Source: Rhodobacterales bacterium UBA7416 (lineage in GTDB: Bacteria; Pseudomonadota; Alphaproteobacteria; Rhodobacterales; Rhodobacteraceae). Taken from it: a stretch of DNA of 14,563 nucleotides. Positions 1-7,479 of this stretch are shown here, in pieces. The notes below the pieces were generated by a model. That model searched no databases and was not told the origin of the DNA. It was given only the letters and a program-made list of their open reading frames with translations. Both the position numbers and the translations under genes were made by a program. The stretch is from NCBI GenBank assembly GCA_002469545.1, contig DKMK01000006.1, forward strand, positions 1 through 14,563, read 5' to 3'. The stretch's first letter is position 1; each line of letters starts with the position of its first letter.

Positions 1-528
1 GCGCAACGCCTACCAGAACTGCATCGCCAATCACTCGGGTTAAAAGATGAAATTAAGAATGCGTTTGTCCGTTCACCAATTTCTGGTTCTGTAATGGAAT
101 TAAATTTCACAACAAACCAAATGCAAATCCCCAAGGGGGCAACATTGGCAATAATTTCACGTCCCCTGGAACAGCCAGTGGTCCATATTACAATCCCAAC
201 TCAATCGATCGATCAGGTTGTAGCAGGAATGCGTGGCGTTCTTACGTTTTCCAGTTTACCACAGCGCAATCTATCGCGGATAAGCGCCAAAATTGTTGCC
301 ATCTCACCAGACGTTTTTAGTGATCCTTCTGGTGTACCCATCGGCTACAAGGCCGTCGCAGAAATAAATAACTTGGAATTAAACCAAGCTTTAGAAAGTC
401 TAGATGTAAATACAAACCTTGCATCGGGAATGCCAGTTGCTCTGGCTCTTGAAGGGCGAAAGGTCACATTTTCACAATATTTAATTGCGCCCTTTTTTAA
501 AATATTCCATGGGGCTCTTCAAGACTAA
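1..528 (+). CDS. HlyD-family type I secretion periplasmic adaptor (3' part)
   Basis: The reading frame is open from base 1 to a TAA at 526-528, so this is the last 175 codons of a larger gene. HlyD-family adaptors are inner-membrane-anchored proteins that bridge an ABC exporter to an outer-membrane channel. The piece VRSPISGSV (about residues 24-32 of the fragment) is the second half of a biotinyl-lipoyl-like domain. It is followed by a beta-barrel segment, and the C-terminal GMPVALALEG and SQYLIAPFF are the conserved tail in which these adaptors end. An internal ATG at 94 is not the true start, because the lipoyl motif lies before it. The matching ABC transporter is usually directly upstream and would be outside the window. 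The stop overlaps the convergent znuB stop by four bases. The family is secure; the exported substrate cannot be told. Confidence 0.85.
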   Translation, partial: AQRLPELHRQSLGLKDEIKNAFVRSPISGSVMELNFTTNQMQIPKGATLAIISRPLEQPVVHITIPTQSIDQVVAGMRGVLTFSSLPQRNLSRISAKIVAISPDVFSDPSGVPIGYKAVAEINNLELNQALESLDVNTNLASGMPVALALEGRKVTFSQYLIAPFFKIFHGALQD

Positions 529-1319
529 CTGCCTTTGCGAAACATGCGTACGACATTCGAAATTACGAATAATATAGCACACAAACAAACAATGGCGGGT
601 CCAGTGGGCACATCCCAAACAATAGATGCATTAACGCCTAAAACAACGCCAACGATACCAACAACTACTGCTAAGAACGCCATTGCTTCGGGTGAGCGTG
701 CGAAAACACGCGCAGTTGCTGCCGGAATAATTAACATAGCGCCAATCAACAAAGCACCCACGACTTTAATTGCCACGGCTACAACCAACGCTAATGCCAA
801 AGTTAATATCAACTGCTCACGCTTAGGATTAATTCCGCTCGCATAGGCAAGATCACTGTTTAATGTCGCGGTTAACAACGCAGACCAACGCCACCACAAA
901 AGCCCAAGAGCGCCTAACGCCCCGCCCCAAACAACGGCGATATCCATTCGGCTGACCGCCAAGATGTCACCAAACAAGTAGGCCATCAAGTCCACGCGTA
1001 CACCGTCCAACAATGAAACCGCAACCAATCCAAATGCCAATCCAGAATGCGCCAAAACACCCAACATAGTATCCATTCCAACGCCGCGGCCAGTAAGCGT
1101 CGTAATAAGTAAAGACATGCAAAGGCTAACAAACAAAACGCCAGCAAAGATAGAAATTGAAAAGCTTAATGCCAATGCGATGCCTAATACGGATGCATGT
1201 GCTGTGGCGTCACTGAAATACGCCATCCGCCGCCAAACAACCATACAACCCAACGGCGCGGCCGCGATGACAATACCCAATCCGGCCAAAACGGCTCGTA
1301 CCACAAAATCATCCAACAT
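525..1319 (-). CDS. znuB: Zinc ABC transporter permease ZnuB
   Basis: This 264-residue ABC-3 family permease forms the membrane channel of the ZnuABC high-affinity zinc importer. The sequence is hydrophobic throughout, with about eight to nine membrane segments. Family marks are SDATAHASVLGIALA (about 36-50), GDILAV (117-122) and KVVGALLIGAMLIIPAATA (185-203). The frame stays open further upstream to 1481, but that extension lies inside znuC. The ATG at 1319 sits seven bases after AAGGAG (1327-1332), which is within the znuC 3' end. znuB therefore overlaps znuC by 11 bases and is probably translationally coupled to it. The stop is TAG, sharing CTAA with the convergent upstream gene. Substrate assignment to zinc rests on the adjacent zur and on the His-rich partner proteins; manganese permeases of the same family are the main alternative. 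Confidence 0.93.
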   Translation of the reverse strand: MLDDFVVRAVLAGLGIVIAAAPLGCMVVWRRMAYFSDATAHASVLGIALALSFSISIFAGVLFVSLCMSLLITTLTGRGVGMDTMLGVLAHSGLAFGLVAVSLLDGVRVDLMAYLFGDILAVSRMDIAVVWGGALGALGLLWWRWSALLTATLNSDLAYASGINPKREQLILTLALALVVAVAIKVVGALLIGAMLIIPAATARVFARSPEAMAFLAVVVGIVGVVLGVNASIVWDVPTGPAIVCLCAILFVISNVVRMFRKGS

Positions 1320-2061
1320 GATCAGTCTCCTTGTGATCATGATCGCAACCATCATCGTGTTGATGATTATGTTCATGGCGATATAATGCCAATGCCCCAC
1401 CGGTTCCTTTTCCAAACAGCGCACGGTATTCAGGTGCTGATGCGACCAATTCCGGTGTCCCATGGCAACAAACGTGGCCATTCAAACACACAACCCGATC
1501 CGATGCGCTCATTACAACGTGTAACTCATGGCTCACCATCAAAATTGCGCAACCTAATGTCGATCGCAGTTGTTCGATTTGTAAGTAAAAAGCAGCCGCG
1601 CCTTGTTGATCAAGCCCCTGTGTGGCTTCGTCCAAAATTAATAGCTCTGGCTTGTTTAATAAGGCTCTCGCCAATAAAACACGTTGAAACTGGCCTCCAG
1701 ACAAATCGCTCAGTTGGCGAGGGCCAAAATCTCGGACGCCAGCATTTTCTAGCGCGGCCACCACATCATTTTTTGCTTGGCGACACGGCAACGACATAAA
1801 ACGTTCGACAGAAAGCGGAAGTGTTGGATCAATTTGCAACTTTTGCGGAACATAACCGATCCGCAAACCATTATTTTTTTCGACATGACCTGACGACGGA
1901 ATAACTGCACCGATTATTGTTCGTAAAAATGTCGATTTCCCAGATCCATTGGGCCCGACAATCGTCACAATTTCACCGGCCGAAATATCAAAATCTACAT
2001 CAGACAATGCCAATCGCCCATCATAACGAACACTAAGACCACGTGTACTTAATAACGTCAT
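1309..2061 (-). CDS. znuC: Zinc ABC transporter ATP-binding protein ZnuC
   Basis: This 250-residue cytoplasmic ATPase drives zinc import by ZnuB and ZnuA. Visible motifs are Walker A GPNGSGKST (36-44), the signature LSGGQ (120-124), Walker B LLILDEAT (140-147) and the H-loop His178 in VSHEL. The end is unusual: residues 228-248 form a tail rich in His and Asp (HEHNHQHDDGCDHDHK), which could bind or sense zinc. The start was set at the ATG at 2061 because its ATGA overlaps the zur stop and AAGGGAG (2068-2074) lies seven bases upstream; a longer frame to 2088 runs inside zur. The order zur-znuC-znuB, with overlaps at both junctions, indicates one transcript in which the repressor is made together with the transporter. 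Confidence 0.95.
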   Translation of the reverse strand: MTLLSTRGLSVRYDGRLALSDVDFDISAGEIVTIVGPNGSGKSTFLRTIIGAVIPSSGHVEKNNGLRIGYVPQKLQIDPTLPLSVERFMSLPCRQAKNDVVAALENAGVRDFGPRQLSDLSGGQFQRVLLARALLNKPELLILDEATQGLDQQGAAAFYLQIEQLRSTLGCAILMVSHELHVVMSASDRVVCLNGHVCCHGTPELVASAPEYRALFGKGTGGALALYRHEHNHQHDDGCDHDHKETDHVG

Positions 2062-2534
2062 GAACTGCTCCCTTGGCATTTTGGGCATTTCCCCTCGGCC
2101 TCTATCACCACGCGTTCAATCGCAAAACCAGTACCTTTTGCTGCCTTTGACAACACATCTTTGGACAACTCCGATTGCGTTTCAACAACCGCATCACACT
2201 TAGTACAAATCAAAAATGCTGGAGCATGATCCTGACCTACATGTGTACAGGCCGTAAACGCATTCACCCGTTCAATTTTATGTGCAAACCCATTCTTTAT
2301 CAAAAAATCCAACGCACGATAAACGACAGGCGGCTGTGAACCTAAATCTTCTGCGCGTAATACGTCCAGAATTTCATATGCGCCCATTGCCCGATGCTGC
2401 TCTAATAAAATCTCTAATACACGGCGACGTACTGGCGTAAGTTGCAATCCATTTACAGCACAAAACGCAATAACTGTATCAATGCCACGCGTTACACAAA
2501 TCGAGTGATCGTGAGTTTCAAAACCAATTTCCAT
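2058..2534 (-). CDS. zur: Fur-family zinc uptake regulator Zur
   Basis: This Fur-family repressor, 158 residues from the ATG at 2534, responds to zinc. The N-terminal winged helix has its recognition region around QPPVVYRALDFLIKNG (67-82). The C-terminal dimerisation domain has the structural-zinc cysteine pairs C110-x2-C113 and C150-x2-C153, and His98 and His103 in the regulatory-site region. The CTHVGQDHAPAFLIC segment, together with the znu neighbours, favours Zur over Fur, Mur or PerR. An upstream in-frame TTG at 2543 is only three bases from the AGGA (2547-2550). The ATG at 2534 has 12 bases of spacing, which is long but more credible. The gene is first in the zur-znuC-znuB operon and faces znuA across about 75 bases, so it probably controls both directions and itself. 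Confidence 0.92.
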   Translation of the reverse strand: MEIGFETHDHSICVTRGIDTVIAFCAVNGLQLTPVRRRVLEILLEQHRAMGAYEILDVLRAEDLGSQPPVVYRALDFLIKNGFAHKIERVNAFTACTHVGQDHAPAFLICTKCDAVVETQSELSKDVLSKAAKGTGFAIERVVIEAEGKCPKCQGSSS

Positions 2535-2582
2535 GCGTTTCAATTATCCTATTGTCATTTATAGCGCATCCCGCTAGCGATA

Positions 2583-2597
2583 TGTTATAAAGTAACA
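2583..2597. promoter_or_regulatory. Candidate Zur box between zur and znuA
   Basis: TGTTATAAAGTAACA is an inverted repeat with perfect TGTTA and TAACA arms and a five-base centre. It lies 12 bases before the znuA ATG and about 50 bases before zur. As I recall it, the alphaproteobacterial Zur operator is an AT-rich palindrome built on GTTATA and TATAAC halves, and this site resembles it (GTTATA aa GTAAC). It overlaps TATAAA (2586-2591), a possible -10 element for znuA, so a bound repressor would block znuA directly. The assignment is inferred from position and symmetry. Confidence 0.65.
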
Positions 2598-2609
2598 CAA
2601 GGATCAAAG

Positions 2610-3506
2610 ATGTTAAAGCCCATACTGGCGTTCAGCACAATCTTCGCAATGTTGGCACCAGCCCATGCAAAAACACCGCGCGTTGTCACCGACATTGCAC
2701 CAATTTACAGCTTGGCACTTCAAGTTATGGGGAATTCAGACGATCTGACCCTTTTGATGGATCAAACAGCAGATCCACACGACTTTGCTTTTCGACCATC
2801 CCAAGCGTCCGCGTTACAAGGTGCCGATATTGTAATTTTCACGGGTTATGATTTGACTCCATGGTTGGAAAAGCCGCTTCAAAACCTTGCAACAAACAGT
2901 GTTCTACTGCCCTTGTTGGACGCGCCAAAAACCATTCACCATGACATGCGAGAAAACAACGCCTTTGACCATGAAACATCTCATGAGCACCATCATACCG
3001 ATCCGCATGCATGGTTGGACCCCGAAAATGCAATCTATTGGCTTGAACAGATTTATATTAATATCAGCGCCCTAGATCCCGAAAACATAACAAAATACAA
3101 AAACAATGCCATGATTGCACAGCAAAATATTCGAACCCTATCTGCGGAGATTACGCAACAGTTGGTGCCTTTGAATGATACGAAAATATTGTTTTTTCAT
3201 GATGCATATCAGTATTTTGAAAGTCGTTTCAAGCTAAACGCAGTTGGTGCAATTACCTTGGCTGATGGCAGCAAGCTGTCGCCAAAACAACTAAAGGCCG
3301 TGCAAAGCCTGTTCACTGATCATGACATCAAATGTGTGCTAACAGAACCCGCCGCAAAATCGGCATGGATAAATGATTTAGCACGGCGCCCCGTCAAACA
3401 GGCATCTCTTGATCCACTTGGCTCTACTTTGCCGTTAGATAAACAATTTTACAGAGCACTTTTAACGAACACGGCCAACCAAATTACAAGCTGCACTCAG
3501 TCCTAA
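2610..3506 (+). CDS. znuA: Periplasmic zinc-binding protein ZnuA
   Basis: This is the solute-binding protein (cluster A-I) that captures Zn2+ in the periplasm and hands it to ZnuBC; 298 residues. A signal peptide occupies residues 1-20 with cleavage expected after AHA. Predicted zinc ligands are His57 in DPHDF, His133 in DPHAW, His197 in FFHDAY and Asp268 in SLDPLG. Between the first two lies a short His-rich loop (about 109-129, ending HEHHH), typical of zinc rather than manganese binders. Cys242 and Cys295 probably form the disulphide known in ZnuA proteins. AAGGA (2599-2603) lies six bases before the ATG. The gene has its own promoter region facing zur, with a Zur-box candidate. Its TAA stop overlaps the hemF stop by four bases. 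Confidence 0.95.
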   Translation: MLKPILAFSTIFAMLAPAHAKTPRVVTDIAPIYSLALQVMGNSDDLTLLMDQTADPHDFAFRPSQASALQGADIVIFTGYDLTPWLEKPLQNLATNSVLLPLLDAPKTIHHDMRENNAFDHETSHEHHHTDPHAWLDPENAIYWLEQIYINISALDPENITKYKNNAMIAQQNIRTLSAEITQQLVPLNDTKILFFHDAYQYFESRFKLNAVGAITLADGSKLSPKQLKAVQSLFTDHDIKCVLTEPAAKSAWINDLARRPVKQASLDPLGSTLPLDKQFYRALLTNTANQITSCTQS

Positions 3507-4387
3507 GGCCACTTTGCCACTGGCGGTAGGCTCATCAAAACGGCGCTGGGATCATGACCAGATTGCAGCCCGAAATGCGTTCCGCGATCATAAACCAAAT
3601 TGAACTCCGCATAGCGTCCACGTTTAATCAATTGAACTTCGCGATCGTCGTCCGTCCACGGCAGGTCGCGATTCTTTTCACAGATGGGCATATATGCATC
3701 TAAAAACGCACGTCCAACCGATTGCGTAAACGCGAAATCGGCATCCCAATCACCAGTGTCCAGATCGTCATAGAAAATCCCACCAACGCCACGGGCTTCG
3801 CCCCAATGCTTAATCATGAAATATTCATCCGCCCATTCTTTGAAATTTGGATAATACGACGCATCATGCCCATCACATGATTTTTTCAACACATTGTGAA
3901 AAAAAGCTGTATCTTCAGCAACTTCCATCATGGGGTTCAAGTCGGTCCCACCACCAAACCAGCTGGCAACAGGTGTCCAAAACATCCGCGTATTCATGTG
4001 AACTGCAGGCATTTTGGGGCTGTTCATATGTGCGACTAACGATATACCAGAGGCCCAGAAAATTGGATTTTCATCGATGCCCGCCATATCTTTGCGCGCG
4101 GCCATTGATTTTTGCATCATTGGATTAAGAGCGCCATGAACAGTAGAGATGTTCACACCAACCTTTTCAAATACACGACCACCGCGCATCACAGACATCA
4201 AACCGCCACCGCCCGCACCGCCATCGCGTTGCGTATTGGTCAGCTCAAACCGCCCTGCCGGCAGATCCGCATGTGGTCCGGTGGTTTGACTATCTTCTAG
4301 CGCCTCAAACGCCGCACAGATTTGGTTGCGAATATTTTCGAACCATTTTGCGGCCATTTCTTTTTGCGCTTCGTTTGCTAATACCAT
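3503..4387 (-). CDS. hemF: Oxygen-dependent coproporphyrinogen III oxidase HemF
   Basis: HemF uses O2 to decarboxylate coproporphyrinogen III to protoporphyrinogen IX in the cytoplasmic haem (and bacteriochlorophyll) pathway. The 294 residues are full length for the family (E. coli is about 299). Conserved blocks are AHMNSPKMPAVHMNTR (119-134), FGGGTDLNP (144-152), HWGEARGVGGIFYDDL (194-209) and EFNLVYDRGTHFGLQSG (261-277). His120, His130, His164 and His194 match the conserved histidines of the active-site region. AAAGG lies eight bases before the ATG at 4387. Its TAG stop shares CTAA with the znuA stop. It is divergent from idi across 124 bases, where I saw no convincing promoter. The identification is very secure. 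Confidence 0.96.
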   Translation of the reverse strand: MVLANEAQKEMAAKWFENIRNQICAAFEALEDSQTTGPHADLPAGRFELTNTQRDGGAGGGGLMSVMRGGRVFEKVGVNISTVHGALNPMMQKSMAARKDMAGIDENPIFWASGISLVAHMNSPKMPAVHMNTRMFWTPVASWFGGGTDLNPMMEVAEDTAFFHNVLKKSCDGHDASYYPNFKEWADEYFMIKHWGEARGVGGIFYDDLDTGDWDADFAFTQSVGRAFLDAYMPICEKNRDLPWTDDDREVQLIKRGRYAEFNLVYDRGTHFGLQSGHDPSAVLMSLPPVAKWP

Positions 4388-4511
4388 GTCAGATGCCTTT
4401 CGTTAGCACTGGTTTAGCCGCCGATTTCAAAAATGAAAAGCTTGATCGCCACCACTTGCATGGCAGCGCTGCATTTCTTAAACAGAGCTACGAATTTAAG
4501 GTCACAAAATC

Positions 4512-5048
4512 ATGCCCACAATGATCCCAGCCTATGTTGATGGCATTTTAACACCCGTTGAAAAACTGGCTGTACATCAACGTGGTCTAAAACATTTGGC
4601 TATTTCGGTTTTTATCATCGCAGATGGTAAAATACTTATGCAACGTCGCGCACTGTCCAAATACCACACGCCCGGACTGTGGGCAAATACATGTTGCACA
4701 CACCCACACTGGGACGAAGACATGAAAACGGCGGCAACGCGACGTTTAATTGATGAATTAGGCATAACAGATATCAAACTTACGCAACGCGGCACGGTCG
4801 AATACCGTGCGGACGTCCCCCCAAACCTGATCGAACACGAAGTCGCGGATATATTCGTCGGTTTTTGCGCAGTTGACCATTCTGTCACGCCAAACCCAGA
4901 CGAAGCAATGGAAATTCGCTGGATGTCGCCATCTGAAATAAAGTCAGAAATTGCTGAAAATCCAGACGCATTCACCCCTTGGCTAAAAATCTATCTGGCC
5001 GATCACGCGGGTCAAATATTTAATGCGACGGACTTTGATCACAGTTGA
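4512..5048 (+). CDS. idi: Isopentenyl-diphosphate delta-isomerase, type I
   Basis: This Nudix-fold enzyme interconverts isopentenyl and dimethylallyl diphosphate, balancing precursors for quinone side chains, carotenoids and other isoprenoids. The 178 residues match the usual length. WANTCCTHPH (57-66) carries the catalytic Cys (probably Cys62) and a metal-ligand His. Further metal or catalytic residues are His22, His28, and Glu108 and Glu110 in EHEVADIF. AATRRLIDELGI (74-85) is the Nudix-like helix. AAGG at 4498-4501 lies ten bases before the ATG at 4512; a second ATG three codons later is an alternative. In phototrophic Rhodobacterales idi often lies in the photosynthesis cluster, but nothing else of that cluster is here. 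The 3' end overlaps the convergent lipoprotein gene by ten bases. Confidence 0.95.
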   Translation: MPTMIPAYVDGILTPVEKLAVHQRGLKHLAISVFIIADGKILMQRRALSKYHTPGLWANTCCTHPHWDEDMKTAATRRLIDELGITDIKLTQRGTVEYRADVPPNLIEHEVADIFVGFCAVDHSVTPNPDEAMEIRWMSPSEIKSEIAENPDAFTPWLKIYLADHAGQIFNATDFDHS

Positions 5049-5578
5049 TCAAAGCGGCGTTTTTGAAGCTGTAGATGATTGATCCTCAAATCGATGTGCA
5101 AAATTTGTGAACGCAACTGACCGATACGCGCCAAACTTTCTGGTGTGCCACCCGCACCGATCAGCTGGCTGATTTCATGACGTAAATCATGTCTCTCTCG
5201 CTTCAGGTCGTCGATTTGGCTTACGATATCATGATATTTACGGCCTTTTTCATGCGCCGCGGACATTGCATCCAAGTCAGCATCTGGGCACACATTTTTC
5301 AAACGATGCCCATTGCGCCCCTGATTATATGCGCTTTGCGGTGTGCAATAGGTTTTCAGACCCTCATCGCGGCCCATAGCCCAGGCAGATTGATCAACCG
5401 AAATATCGTGTTTTGAACAGGATTTGATATATTTTACTACTTGATCACTGGCGGCGCCGCGCAACCCATCTGCCTTGCCAATTGCCGCCCAATCGCCTTT
5501 TGTGCATTTTTTTTCGCTCAGCCCACAGGACGCTAATATTGCTGTTGCCGCAAATGCGGTTACCAAGGTGATCTTCAT
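5039..5578 (-). CDS. DUF2799-type lipoprotein
   Basis: The product is a 179-residue lipoprotein of unknown function. Residues 1-17 form a signal sequence with the lipobox LASC, so Cys18 would be lipidated. The mature part has repeated short Gly/Asp motifs (GKADGLRG, GRDEGLKTYC, YNQGRNGH) with cysteines at 25, 54, 78 and 96, which is the pattern of DUF2799 proteins. From about residue 120 the sequence is charged and heptad-like (DDLKRERHDLRHEISQL), suggesting a coiled coil that could mediate oligomerisation or contact another envelope component. GGAGGG at 5585-5590, six bases before the ATG at 5578, fixes the start. The family call is from pattern memory and is moderately sure; the lipoprotein call is strong. 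Confidence 0.75.
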   Translation of the reverse strand: MKITLVTAFAATAILASCGLSEKKCTKGDWAAIGKADGLRGAASDQVVKYIKSCSKHDISVDQSAWAMGRDEGLKTYCTPQSAYNQGRNGHRLKNVCPDADLDAMSAAHEKGRKYHDIVSQIDDLKRERHDLRHEISQLIGAGGTPESLARIGQLRSQILHIDLRINHLQLQKRRFDQL

Positions 5579-5634
5579 GTTAAACCCTCCGATTACATTA
5601 TTTATATGGGCGTTATCGTAAGATCCGCAAGGTT

Positions 5635-5982
5635 TCAGTGTAAATCGATATACTTACCATCCGTATGACCGCCATTTCGATCCGTAAACCGTATGTGCAC
5701 CCCATCCACACTTATCGACACATTATAACACGTCCACCCCGCAGCTGGCGGCCAAATCGAACAATATTGATTGTAGTCCACACGCCACTTACCCCAACTG
5801 GAATCGCGTGTTTGATACAATGTTCGTCCGTCAGCAAAGAAATCTTGCTGGGCGTTGTCCTTATATTGCAGAACGCGCGCCGACAAAGCCTTGGTCATTT
5901 CCGCCCCGTTCAAAACACGCCAATCGTCCGCAAATGCAGGCCCTGACAAAACCTATACAACTAAACTCATAACAACCTTCAT
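5635..5982 (-). pseudogene. Small exported protein gene interrupted by a TAG in the signal peptide
   Basis: From the ATG at 5982, preceded at six bases by a perfect AAGGAG (5989-5994), the frame reads MKVVMSLVV, then TAG (5953-5955), then VLSGPAFADDW and on for about 100 codons to TGA. With the TAG read as an amino acid this is a textbook signal peptide cleaved after AFA and a mature domain of about 94 residues. The mature part has the pattern WGKWRVDYNQYCSIWPP and WTCYNV, typical of small conserved secreted proteins of Rhodobacterales whose function I do not know. The only start after the TAG is a TTG at 5949 with no ribosome binding site near it, and it would lose half the signal peptide. 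The gene is therefore either a young pseudogene or contains a sequencing error. It is divergent from purB. Confidence 0.7.
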
Positions 5983-6005
5983 CGGCCACTCCTTGTTCTT
6001 TCATC

Positions 6006-6033
6006 TTGGGCAGTTTAAGACGCGCGGTATACA
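6006..6033 (+). promoter_or_regulatory. Candidate sigma-70 promoter for purB
   Basis: TTGGGC (6006-6011) and TATACA (6028-6033), 16 bases apart, lie 25 bases before the purB ATG in the correct orientation. The match is fair and was found by eye only. No PurR-like palindrome was seen. Confidence 0.4.
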
Positions 6034-6057
6034 AGAATCCAATCAAAAGGCCGTGCA

Positions 6058-7365
6058 ATGATCCCTCGCTATTCCCGCCCTGAAATGGTGGCCATCTGGT
6101 CACCCGAAACGAAATTCCGCATCTGGTACGAAATCGAGGCACACGCCTGTGACGCCCAAGCCAAAATCGGCGTGATCCCAGAAGCATCCGCAAAAGCAGT
6201 CTGGAAAGCAAAGGACGTTGACTTTGACGTGGCTCGTATCGACGAAATCGAAGCTGTCACAAAACACGACGTCATCGCATTCCTAACACATCTTGCAGAA
6301 ATCATCGGCAACGAAGAAGCACGTTTCGTACACCAAGGCATGACATCTTCGGACGTTTTGGACACATGTTTCAACGTGCAATTGGTACGCGCTGCAGACA
6401 TCTTGATCGAAGGCACACAGAACCTTTTGGCCGCCTTGAAACGCCGTGCTTTGGAACACAAAGACACAATACGCATCGGTCGCTCACACGGTATCCATGC
6501 TGAGCCAACGACAATGGGTCTGACGTTCGCACGTTTCTATGCTGAAATGGACCGTAACCTGAACCGTTTGAAAAAAGCACGCAAAGAAATTGCAACTGGC
6601 GCCATTTCTGGTGCTGTTGGCACATTCGCGAACATCGATCCATCCGTTGAAGAGCACGTATGTGCACAACTGGGCTTAGAAGTTGAACCGATTTCAACCC
6701 AAGTGATCCCACGCGATCGCCACGCTGCATTTTTCGCGGCACTTGGCGTTGTGGCATCATCTATTGAAAACGTTTCAATCGAAATCCGCCACATGCAACG
6801 CACCGAAGTCCTGGAAGCCGAAGAGTTTTTCTCTAAGGGCCAAAAAGGTTCGTCTGCGATGCCACACAAACGCAACCCTGTGTTGACTGAAAACCTTACT
6901 GGCCTTGCACGTTTGGTGCGTATGACAGTTGTGCCGGCAATGGAAAACGTGGCCCTTTGGCACGAACGTGATATTTCGCATTCGTCCGTTGAACGCAATA
7001 TTGGCCCAGATGCGACGATCACATTGGATTTCGCGTTGGCGCGTTTGACAAATGTAATCGACAAGCTGGTTATCTACCCTGATAACATGATCGCAAACAT
7101 GAACAAATTCCGCGGTCTTGTGCATTCACAACGTGTTCTACTGGCCCTAACGCAAAAGGGTTGCACACGCGAAGACAGCTACGGCATGGTTCAACGTAAT
7201 GCGATGCGTGTTTGGGAAGAAGGCGCCGATTTCTTAACTGAGTTGAAAAACGATGCCGAAGTAATGGCCGTCATGAGTGTTGAAGAAATCGAAGATAAAT
7301 TCGATCTTGGTTACCACACCAAACATGTCGACACGATATTCGGGCGCGTATTTGGCGATTCTTAA
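6058..7365 (+). CDS. purB: Adenylosuccinate lyase
   Basis: PurB catalyses two beta-eliminations that release fumarate: SAICAR to AICAR in IMP synthesis, and adenylosuccinate to AMP. The 435 residues are the normal length for the shorter bacterial type (B. subtilis-like). The fumarase/aspartase-superfamily signature SSAMPHKRNP is at 265-274, on the mobile loop with the catalytic Ser. Other conserved sites are His70 in TKHDV, TSSDVLDT (96-103) and GRSHGIHAEPTT (141-152), which supply substrate-binding and acid/base residues. AAAAGG lies seven bases before the ATG at 6058. It stands alone on this strand; the other purine genes start at 8087 behind a separate promoter region. Its codon use is cleaner and more GC-rich at third positions than that of the flanking small genes, suggesting good expression. 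Confidence 0.97.
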   Translation: MIPRYSRPEMVAIWSPETKFRIWYEIEAHACDAQAKIGVIPEASAKAVWKAKDVDFDVARIDEIEAVTKHDVIAFLTHLAEIIGNEEARFVHQGMTSSDVLDTCFNVQLVRAADILIEGTQNLLAALKRRALEHKDTIRIGRSHGIHAEPTTMGLTFARFYAEMDRNLNRLKKARKEIATGAISGAVGTFANIDPSVEEHVCAQLGLEVEPISTQVIPRDRHAAFFAALGVVASSIENVSIEIRHMQRTEVLEAEEFFSKGQKGSSAMPHKRNPVLTENLTGLARLVRMTVVPAMENVALWHERDISHSSVERNIGPDATITLDFALARLTNVIDKLVIYPDNMIANMNKFRGLVHSQRVLLALTQKGCTREDSYGMVQRNAMRVWEEGADFLTELKNDAEVMAVMSVEEIEDKFDLGYHTKHVDTIFGRVFGDS

Positions 7366-7404
7366 TAACAAATGGTTAAGTCAATGCCAACTAAATGTTA
7401 AATT

Positions 7405-7425
7405 AGTGACTATAATCACTTTTTT
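7405..7425 (+). terminator. Possible weak terminator after purB
   Basis: AGTGA (7405-7409) can pair with TCACT (7416-7420) around a six-base loop, and five more T residues follow. The stem is short and AU-rich, so it would be weak. The stronger hairpin at 7563-7591 could be the real end of the transcript. Confidence 0.3.
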
Positions 7426-7459
7426 AACATTTTAGAACGCTTAGTAAGAGGTACACCTT

Positions 7460-7479
7460 TTAACTAAGCATTTAGTTAA
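7460..7479. repeat. Perfect 8-bp inverted repeat
   Basis: TTAACTAA (7460-7467) and TTAGTTAA (7472-7479) are exact inverted copies around GCAT. The repeat lies directly before the hairpin-rich segment at 7480. A related imperfect dyad (ACTAA and TTAGT arms, 7390-7407) lies upstream. It could be a protein-binding site or another RNA hairpin; no assignment is possible from sequence alone. Confidence 0.5.

Noticed and set aside
1320..1481. N-terminal extension of znuB by 54 codons
   Set aside because: It lies in another frame of the znuC 3' end, is rich in His, Met and Arg without membrane character, and a good ribosome binding site precedes the internal ATG at 1319.
6371..7125. Several long minus-strand frames opposite purB
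   Set aside because: They are shadows of a strongly conserved gene, with no ribosome binding sites and implausible composition.
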